A DNA stretch of 64,000 bases from Coleofasciculus sp. FACHB-1120 (GTDB taxonomy: Bacteria > Cyanobacteriota > Cyanobacteriia > Cyanobacteriales > FACHB-T130), in the NCBI RefSeq assembly GCF_014698845.1, contig NZ_JACJTV010000019.1:1-64000 (forward strand), read 5' to 3'. The notes below the pieces were generated by a model that saw nothing but the letters and a program-made list of their open reading frames with translations, was not told the DNA's origin and made no database searches. Positions 35,078-44,324 of the stretch are shown piece by piece. Position 1 is the first letter of the stretch. Every line of letters begins with the position of its first letter. Made by a program: the position numbers and the translations under genes.

Positions 35078-35766
35078 GATCGTTCCGTTCCCAAGCGTTG
35101 GCGCAGGATAAACTCTGCAACGCTCAAATCCACTGGCGTTGTCACCTTCAGATTTGTCTCTTCTCCCGGCACAATCCGGACGTTTAAATTGCACTTTTCA
35201 AATAAAGCCGCATCGTCGGTCACTTCCCAATTTTGGCGTCGGGCTTCCGTATGACACTGTTGCAACAAATCAACTTGAAAACCTTGGGGCGTTTGAGCCG
35301 CCCATAGATGCTGTCGATCGGGCGTACTTTCAATTACCCCAGCCGCATCCACGACTTTAATCGTATCTTTCACCGGCACCCCTGCAATTAAGCCGGGACA
35401 ATTCATCAGTTCCTCAGCACACCGATCCAGTAATTGGGGCGTCGCCAGACACCGAGCGCCATCATGAATTAAGACGTGGTGGGCGGATGGGAGCGCCTGC
35501 AAGCCGTTGTAGACAGACTCTTGGCGGGTTGACCCACCGACAATCAATTGCACGGGCTTGGTGAGGGAGAGGTCAGCGAGAATCTCCTTGAAGTTGGAAA
35601 AGTCATCAGGATGAGCAATTAACCCGATCCAACTGATGTGACGAGAAGCTTCAACTGCTTGGAGAGTCCAGTGAATCAAGGGTTTACCCAGCAACGTCAA
35701 AAGGAGTTTATTGCGATCGCTCCCCATCCGACGCCCCATCCCTGCTGCTGGAATCAATAAATGCAC
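35074..35766 (-). CDS. ispD: 2-C-methyl-D-erythritol 4-phosphate cytidylyltransferase
   Basis: 230 aa. Nucleotidyltransferase motifs: LLIPAAGMGRRMGSDRNKLL (CTP-binding Gly-rich loop with Arg and Lys), GLIAHPDDF, VGGSTRQESVYNGLQAL, VLIHDGARCLATP, VPVKDTIKVV, LWAAQTPQGFQ and EVTDDAALFEKC. Third enzyme of the MEP isoprenoid pathway, making CDP-ME for carotenoid, phytol and quinone synthesis. Full length, single gene. Confidence 0.93.
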   Translation of the reverse strand: MHLLIPAAGMGRRMGSDRNKLLLTLLGKPLIHWTLQAVEASRHISWIGLIAHPDDFSNFKEILADLSLTKPVQLIVGGSTRQESVYNGLQALPSAHHVLIHDGARCLATPQLLDRCAEELMNCPGLIAGVPVKDTIKVVDAAGVIESTPDRQHLWAAQTPQGFQVDLLQQCHTEARRQNWEVTDDAALFEKCNLNVRIVPGEETNLKVTTPVDLSVAEFILRQRLGTERS

Positions 35767-35861
35767 ACGCTTCCTCTTTTTCTGACCGCTTTGTTAATCC
35801 TTGTTGCGCTCAGTATATCTTCCCCTAAAATGAAGCTGATAAGTAACCTCAATCAACAGTA

Positions 35862-36821
35862 ATGCGAATACTTGCCCTTGTCCCCGGCGGGATTGGCGAC
35901 CAAATTCTGTTCTTCCCTACCCTGGATGACCTGAAGCGGTATTACCCGGAAGCTCAGATTGATGTCATTGTAGAACCCAGGGCAAAGGGTGCCTACCGGG
36001 TTTGCAAGTCGGTTAATGAAATCTTCACTTATGACTTCAAAGACCGGACTGGACCAGCAGACTGGGGAAATTTACTGGGTATAATCCGCGATCATGAGTA
36101 CGATATCGCCCTGTCTCTGGGGCGCAGGTGGAGTGTAGGGTTGCTGCTGTGGCTGACTGGCATTCCCGCTCGAATTAGCTATAACGGCCCAGGAAACTGG
36201 TTTCTCACGAACCCAGTCCCCCTAAAAACTGAGCAGTATGCCGCTGATATGTATCACGATTTGCTGCAAGGTTTAGGAATTAATTCCCCCTGTCCGCCTC
36301 TGGCGGTCAATGTACCTAAACCAGATATTGAGTGGGCAGAAAAGGAACAAAAACGACTCGGTGTTCAAGAAACTGGCTACATCCTGATTCATGGGGGTTC
36401 TAGCGCCCTGGCTCAGGCAAAAGGGATAGATAAAATCTACCCAGTCAAGAAATGGCAGCAGATTGTTCGAGAAACTCAACAGCGACAGCCCGATTTGCCG
36501 ATTGTCCTCGTCAAAGGGCCAGAGGATCAAGCATTTGTCAGCGAACTAATGCAGTCCTCCCCTAACCTGAAGGTGACTTCGCCTGGGGATATCGGGAAGC
36601 TGACGGCAATGATTGCTGGTGCTAATTTGATGCTGTGTACGGATAGTGCGCCCATGCACTTAGCCGTCGCCGTTGGGACTTACACGATTGCGCTGTTTGG
36701 CCCGACAGAAGCGAAAAAATTGTTGCCGAGTAGCGATCGCGTTCGCGGTTTGCAATCCCCTAGTCGCTCGATAGCCGACATTCCTCCAGCAGACGTTCTC
36801 CAGCAAATCTGGGGCGGTTAA
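35862..36821 (+). CDS. Family 9 glycosyltransferase (heptosyltransferase-like)
   Basis: 319 aa. GT9 layout: MRILALVPGGIGDQILFFPT, AQIDVIVEPRAKGAYRV, then GYILIHGGSSALAQAKGIDK and LMLCTDSAPMHLAVAVGTYTIALFGPTEAKK in short segments. Heptosyltransferases extend the lipopolysaccharide inner core, but cyanobacteria usually lack heptose, so another sugar is likely. Followed 99 bases later by a GmhB-like phosphatase, which also belongs to heptose metabolism in other bacteria; the pair hints at shared surface-sugar work. Confidence 0.85.
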   Translation: MRILALVPGGIGDQILFFPTLDDLKRYYPEAQIDVIVEPRAKGAYRVCKSVNEIFTYDFKDRTGPADWGNLLGIIRDHEYDIALSLGRRWSVGLLLWLTGIPARISYNGPGNWFLTNPVPLKTEQYAADMYHDLLQGLGINSPCPPLAVNVPKPDIEWAEKEQKRLGVQETGYILIHGGSSALAQAKGIDKIYPVKKWQQIVRETQQRQPDLPIVLVKGPEDQAFVSELMQSSPNLKVTSPGDIGKLTAMIAGANLMLCTDSAPMHLAVAVGTYTIALFGPTEAKKLLPSSDRVRGLQSPSRSIADIPPADVLQQIWGG

Positions 36822-36920
36822 ACTCTTAAAAATTAAAAATTAAAAATGCAAAATTAAAATGCAAAATTTTTAATTTTTAATTTTCCCGCCCCTCTAAACT
36901 ATTCTCTGTTGATTCAATCC

Positions 36921-37514
36921 ATGCCTAAAACTGCCAAACCAGCAGTATTTCTTGACCGGGATGGCGTCCTCAATGTCGAAGCCGGATATATCCATCAAGT
37001 TGAGGATTTACACCTGATACCGGGGGTGGCTCAGGCGGTACGGCTGCTCAACGACCGGCAGATGTTTTGCTGTCTCGTCTCCAATCAATCTGGCCCTGCC
37101 CGAGGCTACTATCCGGCTAGCCACGTGGATGCCTTGCACCTGCGTCTCTGCCAGCTCCTGCAAGCTGAAGCAGGGGCGCGTTTAGATGCTTTGTATTACT
37201 GCCCTTATCTCAGTCCCCCAGAAGGCGGGACAAATCCAGAATTTAGCCGCTGGAGTACCTGGCGCAAGCCGAATACGGGAATGCTGGTGGCGGCTGCTTG
37301 GGAACACGATCTGGAGCTGTCGCGCAGTTTTATGGTGGGGGACAAAGCCACCGATATCGACATGGCGCACAATGCCGGTTGTACGGGGATTTTAGTGCAG
37401 ACTGGATTTGGCGATCGCGTCTTGGGTGGTGAGTATCAGCACCACACTCGCCCGGATTTCATTGCGGCGGATTTAGTCGCGGCGGTTGAGTGGATTTGCC
37501 AGCAGAACAATTAA
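36921..37514 (+). CDS. HAD-family phosphatase, GmhB-like
   Basis: 197 aa from ATG at 36921 (TTG at 36909 rejected). HAD motifs: VFLDRDGVLNVEAGYIHQVE (nucleophile D), LVSNQSGPARGYY, WRKPNTGMLVAAA and MVGDKATDIDMAHNAGC. GmhB dephosphorylates D-glycero-D-manno-heptose 1,7-bisphosphate or histidinol phosphate-like substrates. The usual zinc loop CxH...CxC is reduced to YYCPYLSPPEGGTNPEF, so the zinc site is probably lost. Upstream 36822-36908 is an AT-rich repeat. Confidence 0.8.
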   Translation: MPKTAKPAVFLDRDGVLNVEAGYIHQVEDLHLIPGVAQAVRLLNDRQMFCCLVSNQSGPARGYYPASHVDALHLRLCQLLQAEAGARLDALYYCPYLSPPEGGTNPEFSRWSTWRKPNTGMLVAAAWEHDLELSRSFMVGDKATDIDMAHNAGCTGILVQTGFGDRVLGGEYQHHTRPDFIAADLVAAVEWICQQNN

Positions 37515-37535
37515 AAATTATTTTTAATTTTATTT

Positions 37536-38441
37536 CTAATTTTTAATTGAGTGAGATAGCCTTAAATTAAATATCGACAAGCCCAAAATGGCCAAAAATA
37601 ACACCAATCCAATTGTGCAAGCATAACTCATCTCTAAATTCTGGAAAGCTTGCTCATAGAGATAATAAACAATTGTTTTGGAACTGTTTCGCGGCCCTCC
37701 TTGGGTCATAATATAAACCTCTTCAAATACTTTCGTGGCAGAAATCGCAGAAATCACCGCCACTAGCACTAAATACGGTTTCATCAATGGGATCGTAATG
37801 TCCCAATGCTTGGCAATCCCGTCCGATCCATCAATTGCCGCCGCTTCATAGACATCTGCTGGAATTGATTGCAATCCAGCTAAATAAATCACCATGTAGT
37901 AGCCTAATCCCTTCCAAACCGTCACCATCATGACGCTAAAAAGCGCAAAACGCGGGCTAGTCAGCCAAGGAATGCCATTTTGGAGAAACGGGATAATTTT
38001 TGTATTAACCAACACCTGATTTAGCAGACCGTTTTCTGCATAAAGCCAGTTCCAAGCAATCCCAGCTACCACCATTGAAATGACAACAGGTGTATAATAG
38101 GCTGCCCGAAGCCAGCTAATTCCACGTAGCTTTTGATTAACCAGAATCGCCAGTCCTAGCGATGCTACAACTAAAATCGGCACCACAAAAATTAGATAAA
38201 GCAGCGTATTCCACAGCGTCTGCCAAAACACCCGATCGAGCCACAGACGCCGAAAATTTTTAAAACCAACCCATTCGGGCGATTGTCCAATCAGAGTGTA
38301 TTCCGTGAAAGAAAGGTAAAACGCTTGTAAGGCAGGCCAAAAAACAGTTAGCCCCAAAATCAACAAAGCAGGCAGCAAAAACAGATAAGGCGTTAATCTT
38401 TGTTTAGCGAAAATTCTATCTTTCGGCATCGAATGCTGCAT
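37536..38441 (-). CDS. Sugar ABC transporter permease (MalF/UgpA type)
   Basis: 301 aa from ATG at 38441. Six membrane segments, starting RLTPYLFLLPALLILGLTVF, with the EAA loop EAAAIDGSDGIAKHWDITIP that contacts the ATPase. These permeases import sugars or glycerol phosphate with a second permease, a binding protein and an ATPase; none is encoded within 10 kb, so it is an orphan here. The gene is flanked by convergent and divergent neighbours, so its partners must be elsewhere. Confidence 0.88.
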   Translation of the reverse strand: MQHSMPKDRIFAKQRLTPYLFLLPALLILGLTVFWPALQAFYLSFTEYTLIGQSPEWVGFKNFRRLWLDRVFWQTLWNTLLYLIFVVPILVVASLGLAILVNQKLRGISWLRAAYYTPVVISMVVAGIAWNWLYAENGLLNQVLVNTKIIPFLQNGIPWLTSPRFALFSVMMVTVWKGLGYYMVIYLAGLQSIPADVYEAAAIDGSDGIAKHWDITIPLMKPYLVLVAVISAISATKVFEEVYIMTQGGPRNSSKTIVYYLYEQAFQNLEMSYACTIGLVLFLAILGLSIFNLRLSHSIKN

Positions 38442-38637
38442 ATTAAAAAGCAATTAACAATTAGTAATTAGAAATCCTTCAATTCGCGATTCGAGTGTAG
38501 TCTATTTTACTGTTGTTGGAAACTTCCGGGTAGTTTAATATACACTAACCGTCCTGAAAGAAGTAGCGAATAGCTGCCTCGCCGCAGATGACGAGCTTTC
38601 TCTCAGCTTTACATTATTTCTGTAGGAGACGCCGAGA

Positions 38638-41166
38638 GTGGAGCGGTTAGAACCAGTTGATCTTCAGGAAAACATCAGGGGACTGGGAACACCGTTTGAA
38701 ATGACTTATACGTTGCAGACAGCAGAGGCATTGCAAGCGTGCCCTGTCTCAACGGGACAATCCCTATCAGGAGTTCGTCCTCTTTCAACCCTGATGAGTA
38801 ATTTACCAGGCATGACCTACCGTTGCCGAAACGACCAGAACTGGACAATGGAAGCGGTCAGCGAGGACTGCTATCAGCTCACTGGCTACTCTCCGTTTGA
38901 ACTCATTGGCAACCGAGAAATCTGCTATGCCCAACTGATTCATCCCGACGACCGAGAGCAGGTGTGGAACGCCATACAAGCCGCCGTGCAAGAAAATAGA
39001 CCCTTCCAGCTTGTCTACCGCATCATTACGGCGGTGGGAGAAGAGAAATTGGTCTGGGAACAGGGTTGTGGAGTTTTCTCTGAGTCGGGAGAACTGCTGG
39101 CTCTGGAGGGTTTGATCATGATTTCAATCCCGAATCGGGATTTAGATCCCCACCTCGCTAACACTCTACATCTATTTAGGGATAAGTCGATTGACATTAG
39201 CGATCGCCCACGGGCTGAAGAAGAAATTCAACTGTTGCAAACCCTAACCCAGGCAATTAGTACGGCTCCTGATTTTCACACGGCGCTTTCAGTCGCGCTA
39301 CGTCAAGTGTGTGAAAAGACGGGCTGGGATTTTGGCGAAGCTTGGATACCCAGCTCAGACGGCTCTGTTTTAGAATGCAGCCCCGCCTGGTACAGCAGCA
39401 CTTTGGAATTACAGGTTGAAAGGTTGCAACTGCAGGGTTTAAATCAACCGGCTAACTTTCAAGCAGCTAACTGGTACCCCAACCCTAAGCTGCAATCAGA
39501 ACTTCCCCTAAGCCTGAGGGAGTTCCGGCTACAGAGCGAAATGTTGAAGTTTGCTCCGGGGATTGGGCTACCGGGACGAGTTTGGTTATCCAAGCAGCCA
39601 GAGTGGATTCCCGATGCTTCGATTCAGCCGCCCCCATTTTTTATGCGGACTCAGTTCGCTAGAGATTGTGGACTTAAAGCTGGATTTGCCGTGCCGATTA
39701 TCTCTAAAGAGCGGGTAGTGGCAATTCTCACTTTCTTCCTGTTTGAATCTCGCCCTAAGGATAAGCGATTGGTTGAGCTGGTGTCAGCAGTGGCAGCGCA
39801 TCTGGGAACCGTGATGCAGCAAAAACAAGCAGAAGCTGCCCTGAGGGAAAGCCAGCGCCGTCTGGCAAGTTTGATTGACTCGTTGCCAGGGATTGTGTTT
39901 TCTTGTGGAAATGACCCAGCGTGGTCGATGACTTACCTGAGTGAAGGTTGCTTTAAGCTGACTGGATATCACAGTGAAGAATTGATTGGCGATCGCGCGG
40001 TGTCTTATGATTCCATTACTCATCCTGAGGATTTACCCAAAGTTTTAGAAGCGATCGCTACAGCCATCACGCTCCTAAAACCCTATGTGGTGGAATATCG
40101 CATTCTGACCAAATCAGGTGTGGAAAAATGGGTTTGGGAAAAAGGCGCGGCGGTTTGTGACAGCGCCGGTAAAGTCCTCGGACTTGAAGGCTTCATTACC
40201 GATATCACTGAGCGCAAACGGACAGAAGAGGCTCTGCAACAAGCAGAAGCAAAATATCGCAGTATCTTCGAGAATGCAATCGAGGGGATTTTCCAGACAA
40301 CGCCCGACGGACAGTATATTAGTGCCAATCCCGCTCTGGCACGCATTTATGGATATGAGTCTCCGACAGAACTGATGGGACGTCTGACGGATATTAAGCA
40401 GCAACTATACGTTGATCCGAACCGGCGTGCTGAGTTTACGCGCCTGTTGCAAGAAAACGATGCCGTTTCAGACTTTGAGTCTGCGGTTTCCCGCCAAGAT
40501 GGCAGCATCATTTGGATTTCGGAAAATGCCCGTGCAGTGCGCGATTGTGAAGGTAAGCTGCTTTACTACGAAGGCACGGTAGAAGATATTACCGAGCGCA
40601 AGCGGGCAAAGGAGCATCTGCGGGAACGGGCGTTTTATGATATCTTAACGGGCTTGCCCAACCGGGCTTTGTTCATGGAGCGCCTTAGTCAAGCTGTGGA
40701 ACGAGCGAAACAGTGTCAAGATTTTCAGTTTGCGCTGCTGTTTGTAGATTTGGATGGCTTCAAAAAAGTGAACGACAGTTTGGGGCACTTGGTTGGGGAT
40801 AAATTATTGGTCGCGTTAGCGCAACGCCTGCTGGGGAGCGTCCGTCGCCTCGAAACCTGCGTGCGTGCTGAAGACATCGTCGCTCGTTTGGGGGGAGATG
40901 AATTTACCTTGCTTTTGGAAGCCATTGACGACCTTAGTCACGCCACCAGCATCGCTGAACGAATCAACCGAGAACTGATACCGCCTTTCTATCTCGACGG
41001 ACACGAAGTTTTTACTGCCGCGAGTATTGGCATTGTTCTCAGCAGCGGATACGATCGACCTGAAGACCTCCTGCGCGATGCCGATACAGCGTTGTATCGT
41101 GCCAAAGCGCTAGGAAAGGGACGGTATGAGGTGTTTGACCAAACGATGCACTCAAGTGCCCGCTGA
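38638..41166 (+). CDS. PAS-GAF-PAS-PAS-GGDEF diguanylate cyclase
   Basis: 842 aa from GTG at 38638, 11 bases after AGGAG. Domains: PAS 1 (about 55-160), GAF (about 195-395), PAS 2 (about 400-530, SLIDSLPGIVFSCGNDPAWS), PAS 3 (about 535-655, YRSIFENAIEGIFQTTPDGQ) and GGDEF (about 665-835). The GGDEF signature is intact (LGGDEFTLLLE near residue 751), so it should make cyclic di-GMP. No EAL domain and no membrane segment: a soluble sensor. No chromophore Cys pattern is obvious in the GAF. Confidence 0.88.
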   Translation: MERLEPVDLQENIRGLGTPFEMTYTLQTAEALQACPVSTGQSLSGVRPLSTLMSNLPGMTYRCRNDQNWTMEAVSEDCYQLTGYSPFELIGNREICYAQLIHPDDREQVWNAIQAAVQENRPFQLVYRIITAVGEEKLVWEQGCGVFSESGELLALEGLIMISIPNRDLDPHLANTLHLFRDKSIDISDRPRAEEEIQLLQTLTQAISTAPDFHTALSVALRQVCEKTGWDFGEAWIPSSDGSVLECSPAWYSSTLELQVERLQLQGLNQPANFQAANWYPNPKLQSELPLSLREFRLQSEMLKFAPGIGLPGRVWLSKQPEWIPDASIQPPPFFMRTQFARDCGLKAGFAVPIISKERVVAILTFFLFESRPKDKRLVELVSAVAAHLGTVMQQKQAEAALRESQRRLASLIDSLPGIVFSCGNDPAWSMTYLSEGCFKLTGYHSEELIGDRAVSYDSITHPEDLPKVLEAIATAITLLKPYVVEYRILTKSGVEKWVWEKGAAVCDSAGKVLGLEGFITDITERKRTEEALQQAEAKYRSIFENAIEGIFQTTPDGQYISANPALARIYGYESPTELMGRLTDIKQQLYVDPNRRAEFTRLLQENDAVSDFESAVSRQDGSIIWISENARAVRDCEGKLLYYEGTVEDITERKRAKEHLRERAFYDILTGLPNRALFMERLSQAVERAKQCQDFQFALLFVDLDGFKKVNDSLGHLVGDKLLVALAQRLLGSVRRLETCVRAEDIVARLGGDEFTLLLEAIDDLSHATSIAERINRELIPPFYLDGHEVFTAASIGIVLSSGYDRPEDLLRDADTALYRAKALGKGRYEVFDQTMHSSAR

Positions 41167-41367
41167 AAGGAAATGATTGCCATCTTCCCTTCTCCAGCGG
41201 AGGGGGGTGGGGGGATAGAGGTGGTTCCCAATCAATTTTTATAATTGAGATGCTGCTGTTGCAGTTGAGCGCAATTACAACTTTGGTATCCATCTAACAA
41301 AACCTTTTAAAAAATTTTGAGTGGTAGATTTTGGATCGAGGTTGAATTCGCAAGGGAATAGATAAAG

Positions 41368-41460
41368 GCGATCGCGTACAGCCCTTTGGGCATGAAAACG
41401 GGCATGAAAACAGTGAAGCGAGGCGTTAGCTTAGCGCTGAAAGAGTCAGTTCGCGTCTCT
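41368..41460. repeat. Dispersed 90-bp repeat, copy A
   Basis: Begins GCGATCGCGTACAGCCCTTT and carries an internal tandem duplication (gggcatgaaaac twice), then gcgaggcgttagcttagcgc. A close copy lies at 63145-63225. Confidence 0.6.
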
Positions 41461-41565
41461 ACCAAATAGAGAGTTTGAAAAAATTAAACCTGGCAGTATC
41501 AAGCAAAATTGTTATAAACGGTCGCATCAAAGCCGTTGCGACTCCTTTGGGAAAGCAGCAGATGT

Positions 41566-44229
41566 ATGAACTGGCAATTCCCTGAAAAGTCCAAAATCCA
41601 AAGTTTAAAAGCAGAAGAAAAAGAAAAAAAATCCTTCATTGCTAATTTTGCCTTTTTCTTTTTTCCTTCTTTAATCGTTGCAAGTGGTTTGGTGCTAGGA
41701 ATTTGGCAACCACTGGAACAGCTTGCTTATCGGGGTTTATTCCGCCTCCGGGGAACGATGCCTTGGGATCAACGGGTGGTGTTGATTGACATTGATGATG
41801 CCAGTTTAAAGGAACTGGGCCGCTTTCCTTGGTCTCGCAAGCACTACACCCAGTTGCTCAAAAAACTGTCCCCAGCAGAGCCAAGTGTGGTGGTATTGGA
41901 CGTGCTGATGCCCGAAAGTAGTCCGGAAGATGGACAGATGGCGGCGGCGATGGACAAGCTGGGTCAGGTGGTCTTGGCGCAGGGATGGGATCGGACAAAT
42001 ACTCCTTTGCGTCCAACTCCAGAATTGAGTAAAAGCGCGATCGCTATCGGACATATTTTCAACCGCGAGGATAGTGATGGTTTAACTCGCCAAGTTGTAC
42101 CGCAACTTGAAGGCGTGCCTCTTTTAAGCATCACGGCTTCCCAGGTTTACTCACTGGTGAAAGAGCCAGTCAAACTCCCACCGATGAATCGACCGCTGCT
42201 GGTGAACTGGCCTGGAGGGGTGCTTCAGGCACCGCAATATTCCTTTGTTTCAGTGCTTCAGGGGAAAGTGCCTGCATCGGCATTCAAGGGAAAAATTGTG
42301 ATGGTGGGCGTCACAGCAGCCGGTCTCGATCCTCTAAACACTCCGTTTGACGGTCATCCACCCGCGAGTGGAATTCACCTGCACGCCACCGTTCTGAATA
42401 ATCTTCTGCAACAAAACTTTCTGAAAACCCCAGACATCAAGTGGCTGCTGGTTTCCCTGTTGCTGGGGGGGCCAATTCTTGGCTTCACTCTCAACCGCCA
42501 TCGGGCGAGACACCAGCTGATTGCAGTCGTCAGTCTTTGTGGCGGCTGGGTCATCGTTAGTGTATTGCTTTTGCGGATGGGTTACTGGATGCCGGTCGTG
42601 TCACCCGTGGCATTATTTTGTTTAACGGCAGCTAGCTTGAGCGTCCAAGATCGTCTGAGAATGAAGGCGCAGCTTCAACACATTCAGCAACAGCAGCAGC
42701 AAAGGCAACTTTATGACTCTCTGACGGGTTTGCCCAATCGAACCTTATTTATGGAGCGGTTGGAGGTTGCCCTAGAACGTACCTATCAGTTTGAAAATTA
42801 TCTATTTGCGGTGCTGTTTGTGGATCTCGACCGATTTAAGGTGGTCAACGACAGCCTGGGGCATACAGTCGGAGATAAACTCCTGGTCGCGATCGCTCAT
42901 CGGCTCTGTACCCTGATGCGCCCCAGAGATACAGTCGCACGTCTTGGCGGAGACGAGTTCACGATCCTGCTGGAGGAGATTCAGCAACTGAGTGACGCTA
43001 CCCGCGTTGCCGAGTCAATCCACGAAGCCCTCGCATCACCTTTTTACCTCGATGGACATGAAGTATTTGCCGCCGCCAGTATTGGTATTGCCCTGAACCG
43101 AAGAGCCGGAGAGCCGGAGAATCGGAGAGTGGGGCAGGACGGTAAGACAATTCCCTTCCTCTCGCCTTCAACCCTTCCCTCACTCAACACTCAGAATGGG
43201 CAAGGAGACCCTGTTAACTCGGAGTGGGACTTGCTGCGCGATGCCGACATTGCCTTATCTCAGGCAAAAATAATGGGGAAAGGGCGTTATGCAGTGTTCC
43301 ACACGACTTTGCATGCACGCGCGATCGCACTTTTACAATTAGAAACCGACCTGCGTCTGGCAATTGGAGCTTTATCTAAGGAAGGTTTTGAGTTCTCCGT
43401 TTTGAGTTCTCCGTTACAAGAGGAAAACTCAAAACTCCAAACTCCAAACTTAAAACTTTTACCTAACTCTGAGTTTCGGGTTTACTACCAGCCTATCGTC
43501 TCCCTCTCGACCGGCAAAATTATTGCCTTTGAGGCACTTGTGCGCTGGCAGCACCCCAAGAGAGGGTTAGTTTCCCCGCTTGAGTTTATTCCCGTTGCAG
43601 AAGAAACCGGACTGATGGCGCAACTGGATTGGTGGGTATTGCGCGAAGCCTGCTGCCAGATGCGGGCTTGGCAAGAACGATTCGTTCATGGTAACGAACC
43701 CTCAACATCCAACTACGAACAATTAACAATTGGCGTCAATCTTTCTGCAATGCAGTTTGCCCAATCTGACATGGTTCAGCAGATCGATCGAATTGTTTGG
43801 GAGACTGGTTTGGAAACTAGCAGTTTAAAGCTGGAGATTACTGAAACTTGCTTGCTAGAAGATGCCGATGCCATAACCGCTATGCTTGAGCAGCTCAGAG
43901 CCTTGGGAGTGAAAGTGGGAATTGACGACTTTGGCACCGGCTATTCTTCCTTGGGGCGTCTGCATAGCCTACCGATTGATACTTTGAAAATTGACCGCTC
44001 CTTTATTAGCGGCGTGGGGGATGAGGAAAATCGCTGGGAAATTGTCCAGACAATTATGACCCTGGCTCACAATCTGGGGATGGATGTGGTTGCCGAAGGC
44101 GTTGAAACCGCAGAGCAGATGCTTCAGCTCAAGCGGCTGCAATGTGAATATGGACAGGGATACTTTTTTTCTAAGCCAGTAGATGCAGCGGCAGCAGAGG
44201 CGTTATTGGCAGCACAGCCCCAGTGGTGA
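41566..44229 (+). CDS. CHASE2-GGDEF-EAL bifunctional cyclic-di-GMP protein
   Basis: 887 aa from ATG at 41566 (ORF opens earlier at a TTG). An N-terminal membrane segment (ANFAFFFFPSLIVASGLVLG), a CHASE2 sensor (about 60-290), two or three membrane helices (about 300-360), GGDEF (LGGDEFTILLE near 459) and EAL (FEALVRWQHPKRG near 654, with the ELEITETCLLED-like and DDFGTGYSSLG motifs). Both enzymatic signatures are intact, so it may both make and degrade cyclic di-GMP. Two low-complexity in-frame insertions (43096-43225 and 43378-43470) interrupt the cyclase region and the linker. Confidence 0.88.
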   Translation: MNWQFPEKSKIQSLKAEEKEKKSFIANFAFFFFPSLIVASGLVLGIWQPLEQLAYRGLFRLRGTMPWDQRVVLIDIDDASLKELGRFPWSRKHYTQLLKKLSPAEPSVVVLDVLMPESSPEDGQMAAAMDKLGQVVLAQGWDRTNTPLRPTPELSKSAIAIGHIFNREDSDGLTRQVVPQLEGVPLLSITASQVYSLVKEPVKLPPMNRPLLVNWPGGVLQAPQYSFVSVLQGKVPASAFKGKIVMVGVTAAGLDPLNTPFDGHPPASGIHLHATVLNNLLQQNFLKTPDIKWLLVSLLLGGPILGFTLNRHRARHQLIAVVSLCGGWVIVSVLLLRMGYWMPVVSPVALFCLTAASLSVQDRLRMKAQLQHIQQQQQQRQLYDSLTGLPNRTLFMERLEVALERTYQFENYLFAVLFVDLDRFKVVNDSLGHTVGDKLLVAIAHRLCTLMRPRDTVARLGGDEFTILLEEIQQLSDATRVAESIHEALASPFYLDGHEVFAAASIGIALNRRAGEPENRRVGQDGKTIPFLSPSTLPSLNTQNGQGDPVNSEWDLLRDADIALSQAKIMGKGRYAVFHTTLHARAIALLQLETDLRLAIGALSKEGFEFSVLSSPLQEENSKLQTPNLKLLPNSEFRVYYQPIVSLSTGKIIAFEALVRWQHPKRGLVSPLEFIPVAEETGLMAQLDWWVLREACCQMRAWQERFVHGNEPSTSNYEQLTIGVNLSAMQFAQSDMVQQIDRIVWETGLETSSLKLEITETCLLEDADAITAMLEQLRALGVKVGIDDFGTGYSSLGRLHSLPIDTLKIDRSFISGVGDEENRWEIVQTIMTLAHNLGMDVVAEGVETAEQMLQLKRLQCEYGQGYFFSKPVDAAAAEALLAAQPQW

Positions 44230-44324
44230 TAAAAATCAGAAATTGCCTAAAATCGGCGAGGCAAGATCAGCCGTTGAAACTCGGAAAAATTTGAAATTTT
44301 AGATGGAATTTCAAAATCTCAAAC

